Below are positions 33,798 through 42,606 of a DNA stretch of 64,000 nucleotides, piece after piece. The stretch covers positions 1,617,501-1,681,500 of the forward strand of contig NZ_JAJVCN010000003.1 of assembly GCF_021390435.2 (NCBI RefSeq), read 5' to 3'. A program made the translations under genes and the position numbers. The stretch is from Kibdelosporangium philippinense (lineage in GTDB: Bacteria; Actinomycetota; Actinomycetes; Mycobacteriales; Pseudonocardiaceae). Every line of letters begins with the position of its first letter. Positions within the stretch are counted from its first letter, which is position 1. The notes under the pieces were generated by a model. That model saw only the letters and a program-made list of their open reading frames with translations, was not told the DNA's origin and made no database searches.

Positions 33798-34981
33798 AGG
33801 GGCAGCTTCGCCCATACCTGGAATCCCCCATCCGCACGGCGCCCAGCCGTGCATTCACCGCCTATTAGGCTCACTCGTTCCCTGATTCCGGTCAGCCCGT
33901 TGCCATCAACGGAATGCGCGACACCAGCAGAGGGTCCATTGTCGACGAACACTTCGACGGCCGGACCAGAAGATCGCACCACCACAGAAATATCAGTTCC
34001 TGGGCTGTGGCGCATCGCGTTGCTCAATGACTCCTGCACGATCCGGTACGCAGCCAGACCAACCATCGCGGACACCCCGGGAATCTCGGACAGCGACGAT
34101 GTCACCGACGCCCCTGAAGCACTCGCCGACCGCACAAGCGAATCGATATCGTCAATTGTCGGCTGTGGCAAGTGTTCCGGTTCGCCGTCGTCCTCACGCA
34201 GCACTCCGATCAGCCTGCGGGCGTCATTCAACGCCGCACGCGCGGCCGTGCCCAAGGCAGAGAATTCCTCTTGGACTTCCGGTGTCACGCCGGAAAGACG
34301 GTACTGCGCGCTCTCGGTTCGTACGGCGATCATCGACAGGTGGTGCCCGATCACGTCGTGCAGTTCCCGCGCGATCTTGGTCTGCTGCTGCAAATGCGAT
34401 CGCTTCTGCCGTTCCTGCTCGGACTCCAGTCGGCTGTTTCGGCTGTCGTTCAGGATGTATCCGGCGATGACCGCGCCGATCACGCCCGCGACCGGTCCGG
34501 CCATCAATTCGGCGCCATATCGCACGCCGACGACAAGGGTGGCGACCGCGACCGCGCCGAAAGTCATGGCGGCGATCCCGAACATGTCCTTGACCCGGGC
34601 TCGTGCGAGAGCCAATGCGACCACTGGCGCCAACGGGATCAGATACGCGTCCAACGGCCAGCGGTGCACCATGCCGATCGGCGCAGGGACTTCCCTGGCA
34701 AGAATCGCGGCGACAATTGTCGCGGCGACCGCGAATCGCGCCGCGGTCAACGGGAAATGACGGCACAACAGAACAGCTGCCGCCGCCAACCCCACCACAA
34801 GGACGCCGACCAGCTCATTGCCGCCGCTCGCTGTTGACCAGACCAGGAACCCGCTTCCCGTCCATACCGCCATGACTCCAAGCAACAGTGACCAGCCGAG
34901 CCAGGATGGTCCGCGCCACCACCCGATCGGTGGCCCCATTTCCCGGTCTCGGCCGGTCACCAGCGCCCAGACAATCCCCAT
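33794..34981 (-). CDS. Sensor histidine kinase, HisKA_3 type, partner of the 33138 regulator
   Basis: 395 residues. Several membrane segments lie within the first ~175 residues (about 28-50, 55-72, 82-98, 112-128, 133-153 and 160-177), a coil follows, and then the dimerisation helix with phospho-acceptor H208 in ARELHDVIGHHLS. The ATPase domain has ESLSNAMRHS as N-box and GNGLTGIRERV as G2 box. It is an intramembrane-sensing type of kinase with little extracellular sequence. Translationally coupled to its response regulator. No obvious target operon is adjacent; a frameshifted membrane gene lies upstream, divergently. Confidence 0.92.
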   Translation of the reverse strand: MGIVWALVTGRDREMGPPIGWWRGPSWLGWSLLLGVMAVWTGSGFLVWSTASGGNELVGVLVVGLAAAAVLLCRHFPLTAARFAVAATIVAAILAREVPAPIGMVHRWPLDAYLIPLAPVVALALARARVKDMFGIAAMTFGAVAVATLVVGVRYGAELMAGPVAGVIGAVIAGYILNDSRNSRLESEQERQKRSHLQQQTKIARELHDVIGHHLSMIAVRTESAQYRLSGVTPEVQEEFSALGTAARAALNDARRLIGVLREDDGEPEHLPQPTIDDIDSLVRSASASGASVTSSLSEIPGVSAMVGLAAYRIVQESLSNAMRHSPGTDISVVVRSSGPAVEVFVDNGPSAGVAHSVDGNGLTGIRERVSLIGGECTAGRRADGGFQVWAKLPL

Positions 34982-35108
34982 ACCCTGACGCTAGCCAACT
35001 TCGCCCGCATACGGATATCGGGGAAATACCCGTAGCTCCGCAGGGGTACGCCCAAGACACCGCCACAGCGGGACGACCTGGCGGCCGACTCCCGACAAGC
35101 TCGAATTC

Positions 35109-35712
35109 ATGAACGAGCGAATGACCCGACTGATGGCCGGTTCCGCGTTGCTGTGGATGATCGTCGGCCTGAGCGTCGCGATATACCTCGAAATCGTGTA
35201 CGCGGGCACGATCCACCAAACCTTCAGTGAATACGTCTATACCGGCCAAGGTGGCGCGTCTTGCCGGTGTCGCGATGCTCGCGATCGGCTTTTCGTCCCT
35301 TGCCACCGCTGGCGCGTTGTGGTCGGCCGGTGGCCCGAAATCGGCGTACTGGCTGATCTTGGTGTGGGGCATCGGGCTTGCCGTGCTGGCCATCTTTCCA
35401 CAGGAACCCGCGGATCAGGCGTTGACATGGCACGGCGCCATCCATCGTTATGCCGCGCTGGCCGGATTGGTCACGTTGCCGTGGGCCGGTTTGCTGTTGT
35501 CACGGCAATGGCCAGTCTTGCGCCCCTTCTCGATCGCGAGTTTCGTCTTGCTCGTATTGTTCGTGGCGACGTTCATCGTCCCGGGATGGCGTGACTACAG
35601 CGGTATCACCGAACGGTTCGTGCTCGGTGCCAATATCGGGATCATCGGCGTGCTGATCAAACGGCTGTCCGCTGTTCCGGTCGCAGTTGTTCGAACAGGG
35701 CAGCCATCCTGA
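35109..35712 (+). pseudogene. DUF998-like membrane protein gene with frameshift
   Basis: The first part (35109 to about 35255) encodes MNERMTRLMAGSALLWMIVG and a short extracytoplasmic-type stretch (HQTFSEYVYTG), and then the frame loses hydrophobicity. From about 35248 the next frame carries at least four good membrane segments (LAGVAMLAIGFSSLATAGAL, YWLILVWGIGLAVLAIF, YAALAGLVTLPWAGLLL, FSIASFVLLVLFVATFIV) and ends at 35712. The two parts together give the ~200-residue layout of DUF998-type integral membrane proteins, so one frameshift near 35245-35260 is likely. A sequencing error cannot be excluded. The 3' end overlaps the convergent amidase gene by 56 bp. Confidence 0.6.
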
Positions 35713-37033
35713 GCACGCCGAGATCGTCGAACCGGCGTCCGGTGATCTGCAGGCCGATTGGCAGACCGGAAGCCGTGTATCCACAGTTGATCGACAGCGA
35801 GGGTTGTCCGGACATGTTGAACGGCACGGTGAAGCCGATGTGCTCGAACGGCCTCGCCGGGTCGTTCAGCGGAGATGCCCAGTCAGCCTGGAACGCGGGC
35901 GTGGGCGACACCGGTGACAGCACGAAGTCGTACGGAGAAGTCGCCCGCACCGCGGCCGCGCTCATCCGGTCGATCTGGGAGAACCCTCGATAAACGTCCA
36001 CACCAGACGCATCGCCGCCCGCACGGGCCCATTCCACGATGTACGGCAGCACCTTCGAGAACCGATCGGCTGGCAGAGCAGACAGGTCCGACCACAGCCT
36101 GGTACGCCAAAACAAGTCGAGACCGTCGAGCATTTCCCGCGTGACAAAGGGATCCAGGGGCGAGACGGTCACACCGGCTGACTCGAACAACCGAGCGGCT
36201 TCCTCGACCGCGGCACGGACCTCCGGCGAGACATCCAGCCCGACACCGGCTTCGAGATGCAGACCAACTCGCACCCCTGCCGGAGAGAAAGTCAAGTCCT
36301 GCCACGATATGTCATTCGGCGGCAGGTCCATGTAGTCACGAGAGTCCGGCTGTGACAACACTTTCATCAGCAGAGCCGAGTCGGCGACTGTCTTGGTCAT
36401 CGGCCCGATAACGCGTCCGATATAAGGCGGATCCACCGGCACCCGGCCGAACGAAGGCTTCAGCCCGACGAGACCGCAGAACGAGGCAGGCAACCGAATC
36501 GATCCGCCGATGTCGGTCCCCAGGTGCAACGGTCCGTACCCAGCCGCGCCCGCTGCACCGGCACCAGCGCTCGATCCACCGGGCGTTCGCGAGGTGTCCC
36601 AAGGGTTTCGGGCCGTCGCGTGGAAACTGGACAAGCCGGACGTGAGCATGCCGTAGTCCGGCATCGTGGTCTTGCCGAGAAACACCGCACCGGCTTCGCG
36701 CAACCGTGCCGCAGCCGGGGCATCCTCAGCAGCCGCAACGAGTTCGGTCGCGGCGGTCCCCAGCGGCACCGGAGTTGATTCGGTGGCGATGTTCTCCTTG
36801 ATCGTCACAGGCACGCCATCCAGAGCCCCTTGCGGGCTGCCAGACCGCCAGCGTTGCTCGGATTCCCGTGCCGCAGCAAGAACGGCCGACGGGTCATGCG
36901 TGTAGAACGCCTGCAAAGTGGGTTCCTTGGACGCGATCCGGGCGAGGACCGCCTCGGCCACCTCGACCGGCGACAGGCCGCCGCGGTACTCAGCGAGCAG
37001 GTCGACCGCGGTCAGATCCGCGAGATCAGTCAT
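35657..37033 (-). CDS. Amidase, amidase-signature family
   Basis: 458 residues. The Ser-cisSer-Lys triad of amidase-signature enzymes is visible: K79 in PVTIKEN, the cis-serine in GGSSAGA (about 153-155) and nucleophile S178 in GTDIGGSIR. No signal peptide, so cytoplasmic. It should hydrolyse a carboxamide to acid plus amine or ammonia. ATG 37033 is preceded by GGGAG. It is the last gene of the operon, 11 bp after the SDR gene, and so probably acts on the compound imported by the upstream ABC system or on its oxidation product. Confidence 0.92.
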   Translation of the reverse strand: MTDLADLTAVDLLAEYRGGLSPVEVAEAVLARIASKEPTLQAFYTHDPSAVLAAARESEQRWRSGSPQGALDGVPVTIKENIATESTPVPLGTAATELVAAAEDAPAAARLREAGAVFLGKTTMPDYGMLTSGLSSFHATARNPWDTSRTPGGSSAGAGAAGAAGYGPLHLGTDIGGSIRLPASFCGLVGLKPSFGRVPVDPPYIGRVIGPMTKTVADSALLMKVLSQPDSRDYMDLPPNDISWQDLTFSPAGVRVGLHLEAGVGLDVSPEVRAAVEEAARLFESAGVTVSPLDPFVTREMLDGLDLFWRTRLWSDLSALPADRFSKVLPYIVEWARAGGDASGVDVYRGFSQIDRMSAAAVRATSPYDFVLSPVSPTPAFQADWASPLNDPARPFEHIGFTVPFNMSGQPSLSINCGYTASGLPIGLQITGRRFDDLGVLRMAALFEQLRPEQRTAV

Positions 37034-37044
37034 TGCACTCCCCT

Positions 37045-37812
37045 TCACGCTGGCGGGTTGAAGCGACCGTCGACCGCGGTCCAGCCGCCGTCGACCGCGA
37101 TCACGGCTCCGGTCACGAAACTGGCGGCGTCCGAAGCCAGATACACCACGGCACCAGCCATTTCCGAAGGCTTGGCCCATCGGCCGAGCGCGCCCTTGTC
37201 GGCATATGCCTGATACCAGCTTGGATCGGACTTGATCTGCGCGGTCAACGGAGTCTCGACGACCCCGGGCGCGATCGCGTTCACCCGGACCCCGTACGGC
37301 CCGAACTCCGCCGCGGCCGTACGGAACAGTTGCACCAAACCAGCCTTGGTGGCCGCGTACACGCTCTGACCAGGTTCGACTGTGGTCCCGCGGATCGACG
37401 AGAAGCCGATGATGCTGCCACGCCCGCGCTCGACCATGTGCGATCCGAAGGCTCGCACCACGTCGAATGTGGCGCCAAGGTTCAACGCGACGACGCGGTC
37501 GAACTCGTCGCGACTGTAGTCGAGCAAGCGCTTGCGCACATTCATCGCGGCCGTCAGGACCACGACGTCCACTTCACCCAAAGCAGCGGCGGCTTCGGCA
37601 ACAGCCTCGGAATCAAGGACGTTGATCTCGTACGCATCGGCGTCGATCATCGACGCGGTCTCCTGCGCCGCGACAAAGTTGACGTCAGCGCAGATCACCG
37701 AGGCACCATGGGCAGCAAGAGCCAGCGCCGACTCACGTCCGATTCCGCTTCCGGCGCCGAGGACAACGGCCCTGCGACCGTCCAACCTGAACAGTGTGGT
37801 GTAGTCGGTCAT
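37045..37812 (-). CDS. Short-chain dehydrogenase/reductase
   Basis: 255 residues of classical SDR type. Cofactor motif GAGSGIG at 19-25, an acidic residue after beta-2 (CADVN, D43) that favours NAD(H) over NADP(H), catalytic S138/S139, Y152 and K156 (YAATK), and PG near 190 followed by the C-terminal DGGWT. It would oxidise an alcohol or reduce a carbonyl. The start ATG overlaps the aldehyde dehydrogenase stop (ATGA), so it is translationally coupled. The pairing with an aldehyde dehydrogenase suggests sequential alcohol-to-acid oxidation. Confidence 0.92.
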   Translation of the reverse strand: MTDYTTLFRLDGRRAVVLGAGSGIGRESALALAAHGASVICADVNFVAAQETASMIDADAYEINVLDSEAVAEAAAALGEVDVVVLTAAMNVRKRLLDYSRDEFDRVVALNLGATFDVVRAFGSHMVERGRGSIIGFSSIRGTTVEPGQSVYAATKAGLVQLFRTAAAEFGPYGVRVNAIAPGVVETPLTAQIKSDPSWYQAYADKGALGRWAKPSEMAGAVVYLASDAASFVTGAVIAVDGGWTAVDGRFNPPA

Positions 37813-39260
37813 GCTGGCCGGATCACCGCCATCCTCGTCACAGTCAGCTCTTCGATGGCAAACCTCGGCCCTTCACGGCCGATCCCCGAGTCCTTCACGC
37901 CGCCGTACGGCATCGTGTCCGAGCGGAAGCCTGGGACCTCGTTCACCACCACCGCGCCGACTTCCAGGGTGTCGATCGCCTTGTGCGCGGTGGCCAGCGA
38001 CCGGGTGAACACCGATGCGTTCAGGCCGTAGCGCGAGTCGTTCACCATGTCGAAAGCTTCATCCATTGTGGACACAGTGCGCAGGCAGACGACCGGTCCG
38101 AAGATCTCATCATCCCAGCAGGACGCGCCAGCCGGAACGTCGGCGAGCACGGTCGGCTGGATCACTCCACCGTCCACACCGCCGCCACTGACCAGCCGTG
38201 CGCCCGCGGACACCGCCGACTCGACCCAATCAAGCACACGCTTGGTCGACCGGTCGTCGATCAGCACCGACACCCGAGTCTTCGCGTCACGCGGGTCACC
38301 GATGACGACCTCGCCGAGCCTGTCCCGCAACCGGGCATCGAACTCAGCGGCAACGGATTCATGCACGATCAGCCGCTGAACCGAGATACATGCCTGGCCA
38401 GAGGCATAGAAACCGCCGCGCAGGGTGGCATCGACGGCCGCGTCCAAGTCGGCGTCGTCCGCGACGACCATGGCCGCGTTGGACCCAAGTTCGAGCAAGG
38501 TCTTGGTTGGTGCGGCGTCCCTGGCGATCTGGTGACCGACCGCGGACGAGCCGGTGAACGACACCGCGCCGATCCGGCGATCGGTGACCAATGTGGACCC
38601 GACTTCAACGTCACCGGTAACCAACTGAACCAGCGAAGCAGGCGCTCCGGCCGCCACAGCCGCCTTGCGGAACAGATCAACCAGCCACAGAGTGGCCAAT
38701 GGCGTTGCTGGAGCGGGTTTGCAGACGACAGGACAACCGGCGGCAACAGCGGGCGCGATCTTGTGTGAGGCCAACAGCAATGGATAGTTGAAGCCCGCGA
38801 TCCCCACGACCACACCGATCGGGCGCCTTGTCCAGTAGCCGATCATCCCGTCGCCGGACGGCAACAGGTCCAGCGGGACCGTCTCCCCATGGAGCCGGGC
38901 GACTTCCTCGGCCGAAGCCTGCAAGGTCACGATCGTTCGTGCGACCTCGACCCGGCAATCGACCAGCGGCTTCCCGGTCTCCAGCACCAGCAGTTCCTCG
39001 AATGCCTCCCGCTGCGCGGCAATCGCATCGGCGGCGGACGTCAGGATCTGGCGGCGAGCGCGCGACGACAGCGCGGCGGCCTCTTTCTTCACCGCGACAG
39101 CCGAATCGAGCGCCTGACGGGCCAGATCCGCAGTGCCCACAGGCGCTTGCGTGACCACGGTTCCGTCATACGGGAAAAGCACCGGGCTGGTGCTCGGCAC
39201 AGGTAGCCACTCAGAACCAATAGGCAGTCCAGGTGGATATGGCGGCCGGAACATGCTCAT
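37809..39260 (-). CDS. Aldehyde dehydrogenase, NAD(P)+-dependent
   Basis: 483 residues of the ALDH superfamily. Catalytic cysteine C291 in GQACIS and general base E257 in LELGSN, with the cofactor-binding VSFTGSSAVG near 233-242 and the C-terminal FGPVV and YGLNASVFT blocks. The motif around the glutamate (ELGSNA rather than ELGGK/N) resembles glyceraldehyde-3-phosphate-type and lactaldehyde dehydrogenases. It oxidises an aldehyde to the acid. It overlaps the upstream ABC ATPase and the downstream SDR gene by 4 bp each, confirming operon membership. Confidence 0.92.
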   Translation of the reverse strand: MSMFRPPYPPGLPIGSEWLPVPSTSPVLFPYDGTVVTQAPVGTADLARQALDSAVAVKKEAAALSSRARRQILTSAADAIAAQREAFEELLVLETGKPLVDCRVEVARTIVTLQASAEEVARLHGETVPLDLLPSGDGMIGYWTRRPIGVVVGIAGFNYPLLLASHKIAPAVAAGCPVVCKPAPATPLATLWLVDLFRKAAVAAGAPASLVQLVTGDVEVGSTLVTDRRIGAVSFTGSSAVGHQIARDAAPTKTLLELGSNAAMVVADDADLDAAVDATLRGGFYASGQACISVQRLIVHESVAAEFDARLRDRLGEVVIGDPRDAKTRVSVLIDDRSTKRVLDWVESAVSAGARLVSGGGVDGGVIQPTVLADVPAGASCWDDEIFGPVVCLRTVSTMDEAFDMVNDSRYGLNASVFTRSLATAHKAIDTLEVGAVVVNEVPGFRSDTMPYGGVKDSGIGREGPRFAIEELTVTRMAVIRPA

Positions 39261-40033
39261 CCTTCCCGGAACCTCGCGAACGCCTTGCGCAACGTCGGCG
39301 CCGCGGCGATCAGCTCTCGCGTGTACGGATGTGACGGTTCCTGGTAGACCTGGTCAACCGCACCGAGCTCGACGATTTCGCCGTGGCGCATCACCGCGAC
39401 CGTGTCGCACACATGCCGGATCACCGACAGGTCATGCGACACGAACACCAAGGTCAGGTCGTATCGTTCGACCAAATCTGCCAGCAGGTTCAGGATCTGC
39501 GCACGCACGGACACGTCCAGCGCGCTGACTGGCTCGTCGGCGATCAGCACCTTGGGATGCGGCGCGAGGGCTCGAGCGATCGAGATCCGTTGCCGTTGAC
39601 CGCCAGAAAACTGGTGTGGGTAACGGGAAGCCGCGTCCTGCGGCAGTCCTACCGCGTCCAGCAGCTCGTTGAGCCGTTCGGCGCTATTGTCGGAACGTTT
39701 CAATGGCTCGCAGATGATGTCACGGACCCGCATGCGCGGATCCAACGAACCCATCGGGTCCTGGAAGACGATCTGCACCTCGTCGCGCAGGAATTTCAGC
39801 CTCCGTTCCGGCAACGAGTCTATCCGAGTGCCACGGAACGAGATCGTGCCGCCGGTCGGCTTGTCCAAAGCAGCAAGCAATCTGACCAAAGTGGACTTGC
39901 CGGAACCGGACTCGCCGACGATGCCGAACCGTTGCCCAACACCGACATCGAACGACACGCCACGCAGCGCCTCGACGGGCTTGCGGCCGAGGCGTCCGCG
40001 ATAGGTCCTGCGCAGGTCACGAACCTCAATCAT
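39257..40033 (-). CDS. Oligopeptide/dipeptide-type ABC transporter ATPase (second, DppF-like)
   Basis: 258 residues. Walker A GESGSGKST (about 40-48), Q-loop FQDPMGSLDPR, signature FSGGQRQRISIARAL, Walker B VLIADEPVSALD and H-loop VSHDLS. GSLDP after the Q-loop and the early end at PTLRKAF are typical of the DppF/OppF subfamily. True start is ATG 40033; it overlaps the preceding ATPase by 8 bp. With the partner ATPase it would energise import through the two permeases encoded upstream. Confidence 0.92.
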   Translation of the reverse strand: MIEVRDLRRTYRGRLGRKPVEALRGVSFDVGVGQRFGIVGESGSGKSTLVRLLAALDKPTGGTISFRGTRIDSLPERRLKFLRDEVQIVFQDPMGSLDPRMRVRDIICEPLKRSDNSAERLNELLDAVGLPQDAASRYPHQFSGGQRQRISIARALAPHPKVLIADEPVSALDVSVRAQILNLLADLVERYDLTLVFVSHDLSVIRHVCDTVAVMRHGEIVELGAVDQVYQEPSHPYTRELIAAAPTLRKAFARFREG

Positions 40034-40832
40034 GGGACACCGTCCAGAGCCTGCCGTCCGGGTCAGTCGACTCGAGATCCGATGAAGCGAGCAGCTGTTT
40101 GGTGTAACGATGTTCCGGCGCCGTGAACACGTCCCGGACGAGCCCGGATTCCACGACTTCCCCGTTGTACATGACAAGTACCCGCTCACACACGGTCGCC
40201 ACGACCGCCAGGTCATGCGTGATGAACAGCAACGCGGATTCCCTGGTGCCGGCCAGGATCAGCTCTAGGATCTGCGCCTGGACCGTCACGTCCAACGCCG
40301 TGGTCGGTTCGTCGCAGATCAACAGGGATGGGTTGTTGGCCAACGCCATCGCGAGCATCACGCGCTGCCGTTGACCACCGGAAAGCTGATGCGGATACGA
40401 CTTCGAAGCCCGCTGCGGATCGGGCAGGCGCACGCGATCCAGCAGATCAACCGCCGCAGTACGGGCAGAGTGTCGATCTGGCTGAGTTCGGTGCAGCCGC
40501 ATGACCTCCGCGACCTGCTTGCCGACCTGCATGGTCGGGTTCAACGCGGTCATCGGCTCCTGGAAGACCATGCTCATGTCCCGGCCACGCAACCGGGACA
40601 GCTCACGCTCCGGCATGCCGACGAGTTCCCGATTGTCCAGGCGGATCGAGCCGGACGCGGACAATTCCTCGGACAGCAGGCCCATCACGGCCGACGCGGT
40701 CACGGTCTTGCCCGATCCGGACTCACCGATCAGGCCGACCCGTTCACCCTTGTCGATCTTGAACGACACGTCCTTGACCAGCTGGGCACCGCCCGCCGAG
40801 ACGTTGAGGCCGGAAACCGTAAGCACACTCAT
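40026..40832 (-). CDS. Oligopeptide/dipeptide-type ABC transporter ATPase (first, DppD-like)
   Basis: 268 residues. Walker A GESGSGKTV near 36-44, Q-loop FQEPMTALNPTM (the DppD/OppD hallmark), signature LSGGQRQRVMLAMAL, Walker B LLICDEPTTALD and H-loop THDLAVV. The usual C-terminal cysteine-rich iron-sulfur or peptide-transport extension of DppD is absent; the protein ends in SHD about 40 residues after the last core strand. It overlaps the permease gene as ATGA. Confidence 0.92.
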   Translation of the reverse strand: MSVLTVSGLNVSAGGAQLVKDVSFKIDKGERVGLIGESGSGKTVTASAVMGLLSEELSASGSIRLDNRELVGMPERELSRLRGRDMSMVFQEPMTALNPTMQVGKQVAEVMRLHRTQPDRHSARTAAVDLLDRVRLPDPQRASKSYPHQLSGGQRQRVMLAMALANNPSLLICDEPTTALDVTVQAQILELILAGTRESALLFITHDLAVVATVCERVLVMYNGEVVESGLVRDVFTAPEHRYTKQLLASSDLESTDPDGRLWTVSHD

Positions 40833-41662
40833 CGGCGACCTGCCAATCGTGGATCGAGTCGGTCCCGCAGCCCGTCACCCAGCAAGTTGAAGCCCAGTAC
40901 GGCAATCGCGATCGCGACACCCGGAACGAGCGCCAACCGCGGCTCCACGGCAAGGAGTTCTTGCGATTCCTGCAACATCCGGCCCCATGACGGAGTCGGT
41001 GGCCTGGTGCCGAAACCGAGGAACGACAACGCGGCCTCAGCGAGCACAGCGATCGCGAAAGACACCGAGCTCTGCACGATCAAGAGACCCGCGATGTTCG
41101 GCAGGACATGCCTTCGCGCGATCGCGAACCTCGACTTGCCTGCCGCACGCGCAGCAAGCACGTACTCGGTGCTCAACACTTGCAACGTTCCCGACCTGGC
41201 GATCCGGGCGAACGACGGCACGGTCGCGATGCCGATCGCGATCATGGCGGTCAGTGTGCTCGCGCCGTACACAGCGCCGAACATGATCGCCAGCAGCAAA
41301 GCCGGGAACGCGAGCACCAAGTCGTTGACACGCATGACAAGTTCGCCAAGCCACCGTGGACCCATCGCGGCCAGGATGCCGAGCGGTGTGCCGATCACGG
41401 CTGCCACACCGACCGCGACCACGCCGACGTACAGCGTTGTCCGCGCACCGACCATGATCTGGCTGACCAGGTCACGGCCGAACTTGTCGGTGCCCAACAG
41501 ATAATCGCCAGTCGGCCCGAGCAAGCGCACGGCCGCGTCAACTCGGGTCGGCTCGTGCGGTGTCCACAGGAACGACACCACGGCCAACACCACGACCAAG
41601 CCGACCAGAATCACGCCGGCGGTCAGCGCGGACGTCCTGCGGGTGGTGCGGACAGTCGTCAT
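40829..41662 (-). CDS. Oligopeptide/dipeptide-type ABC transporter permease (DppC-like)
   Basis: 277 residues, about six membrane segments, starting with a cytoplasmic basic tail and a first helix at 13-30. The BPD_transp_1 EAA loop is at about 185-205 (EYVLAARAAGKSRFAIARRH). The DppC-type segment DKFGRDLVSQIMVGARTTL precedes the second helix. It is the second of the two permeases; it overlaps the first by the TGATG junction at 41662. Confidence 0.92.
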   Translation of the reverse strand: MTTVRTTRRTSALTAGVILVGLVVVLAVVSFLWTPHEPTRVDAAVRLLGPTGDYLLGTDKFGRDLVSQIMVGARTTLYVGVVAVGVAAVIGTPLGILAAMGPRWLGELVMRVNDLVLAFPALLLAIMFGAVYGASTLTAMIAIGIATVPSFARIARSGTLQVLSTEYVLAARAAGKSRFAIARRHVLPNIAGLLIVQSSVSFAIAVLAEAALSFLGFGTRPPTPSWGRMLQESQELLAVEPRLALVPGVAIAIAVLGFNLLGDGLRDRLDPRLAGRR

Positions 41663-42606
41663 CAGGACCTCCGCAGCCGTGGGTCGATGACCGTGTACAG
41701 CAGGTCGACGAGGAAGTTCACGAGCAAAGCGGCGATTACCAGGACCAGCACGATGCCTTGCACAGTAAGCAGGTCACGGGCCGCGACCGAGTCCAGCAGC
41801 ATGCTTCCCAGCCCTGGCAACACGAACACCCGCTCGACCACGACCGCGCCGATCAGCAATGTCGTGAGCTGCAATCCCAGCACAGTCACGACAGGCACTG
41901 CCGCGTTCCGCAACCCGTGCCGAACTAGCGCTTGACCGGGCATCAGGCCCTTGGCCCGCGCGGTCCGCAAATAGTCCTCCTGCAAGGTATCCAGCACGGC
42001 CGATCGGACGTATCGGGTCAGCACGGCGCCCTGCACCAGACCAAGCGCTAGTGCGGGAAGAACCAAGCCGCGAATGAACTCGCCGAAATCCTGGTTCGGC
42101 GGCGTCCATCCACCAGACGGCAACAGCCGCCACTGCACCGCGAAGATCTGCACGAGCAAGATGCCCGCCAGGAACGCGGGCACGGCAACACCGAGCTGTG
42201 ATGCCCCGGAGATGACGGTGCCGCTGGCTTTCCGGTGCCGCACGGCCGCGAAAGACCCCAACGGCACGGCAATCAGCAACGCGATGATCATCGCCGCACC
42301 GACCAACCACAACGTCACGCCGAGCCGGTCGGCAAGCTGTGGCCCGATCAGGTCACGAGTGACGTACGAACGCCCGAAGTCGCCGGTCAGCACGCCGCCG
42401 ATCCAGTCGAAGTACTGACTCGCAAGTGGACGGTCGGTGCCGAACTCCGCCCTGGTACTGGCCAGCAACTCGGGCGTCGCGTTGATCCCGAGCGCGACCT
42501 GCGCGGGATCGCCCGGCAGGACGGCCATGAACAGGAAGACCGCGATCGAGGCGACGGAAACACTGACGATGAAGATCGCCGTGCGACGGGCGATGGACAG
42601 GATCAT
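41662..42606 (-). CDS. Oligopeptide/dipeptide-type ABC transporter permease (DppB-like)
   Basis: 314 residues, six predicted membrane segments with the large extracytoplasmic loop after helix 1 that is characteristic of DppB (GDPAQVALGINATPELLAST, RPLASQYFDWIGGVLTGDFGRS in part). The EAA loop is DYLRTARAKGLMPGQALVRH. It forms the channel with the DppC-like permease. It overlaps the binding-protein gene by 4 bp (ATGA). Confidence 0.92.
   Translation of the reverse strand: MILSIARRTAIFIVSVSVASIAVFLFMAVLPGDPAQVALGINATPELLASTRAEFGTDRPLASQYFDWIGGVLTGDFGRSYVTRDLIGPQLADRLGVTLWLVGAAMIIALLIAVPLGSFAAVRHRKASGTVISGASQLGVAVPAFLAGILLVQIFAVQWRLLPSGGWTPPNQDFGEFIRGLVLPALALGLVQGAVLTRYVRSAVLDTLQEDYLRTARAKGLMPGQALVRHGLRNAAVPVVTVLGLQLTTLLIGAVVVERVFVLPGLGSMLLDSVAARDLLTVQGIVLVLVIAALLVNFLVDLLYTVIDPRLRRS

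Noticed and set aside
35227..35712. Independent second gene inside the DUF998-like region
   Set aside because: Its GTG has no ribosome-binding site and its first membrane helix continues the layout of the preceding frame; one frameshifted gene explains both.
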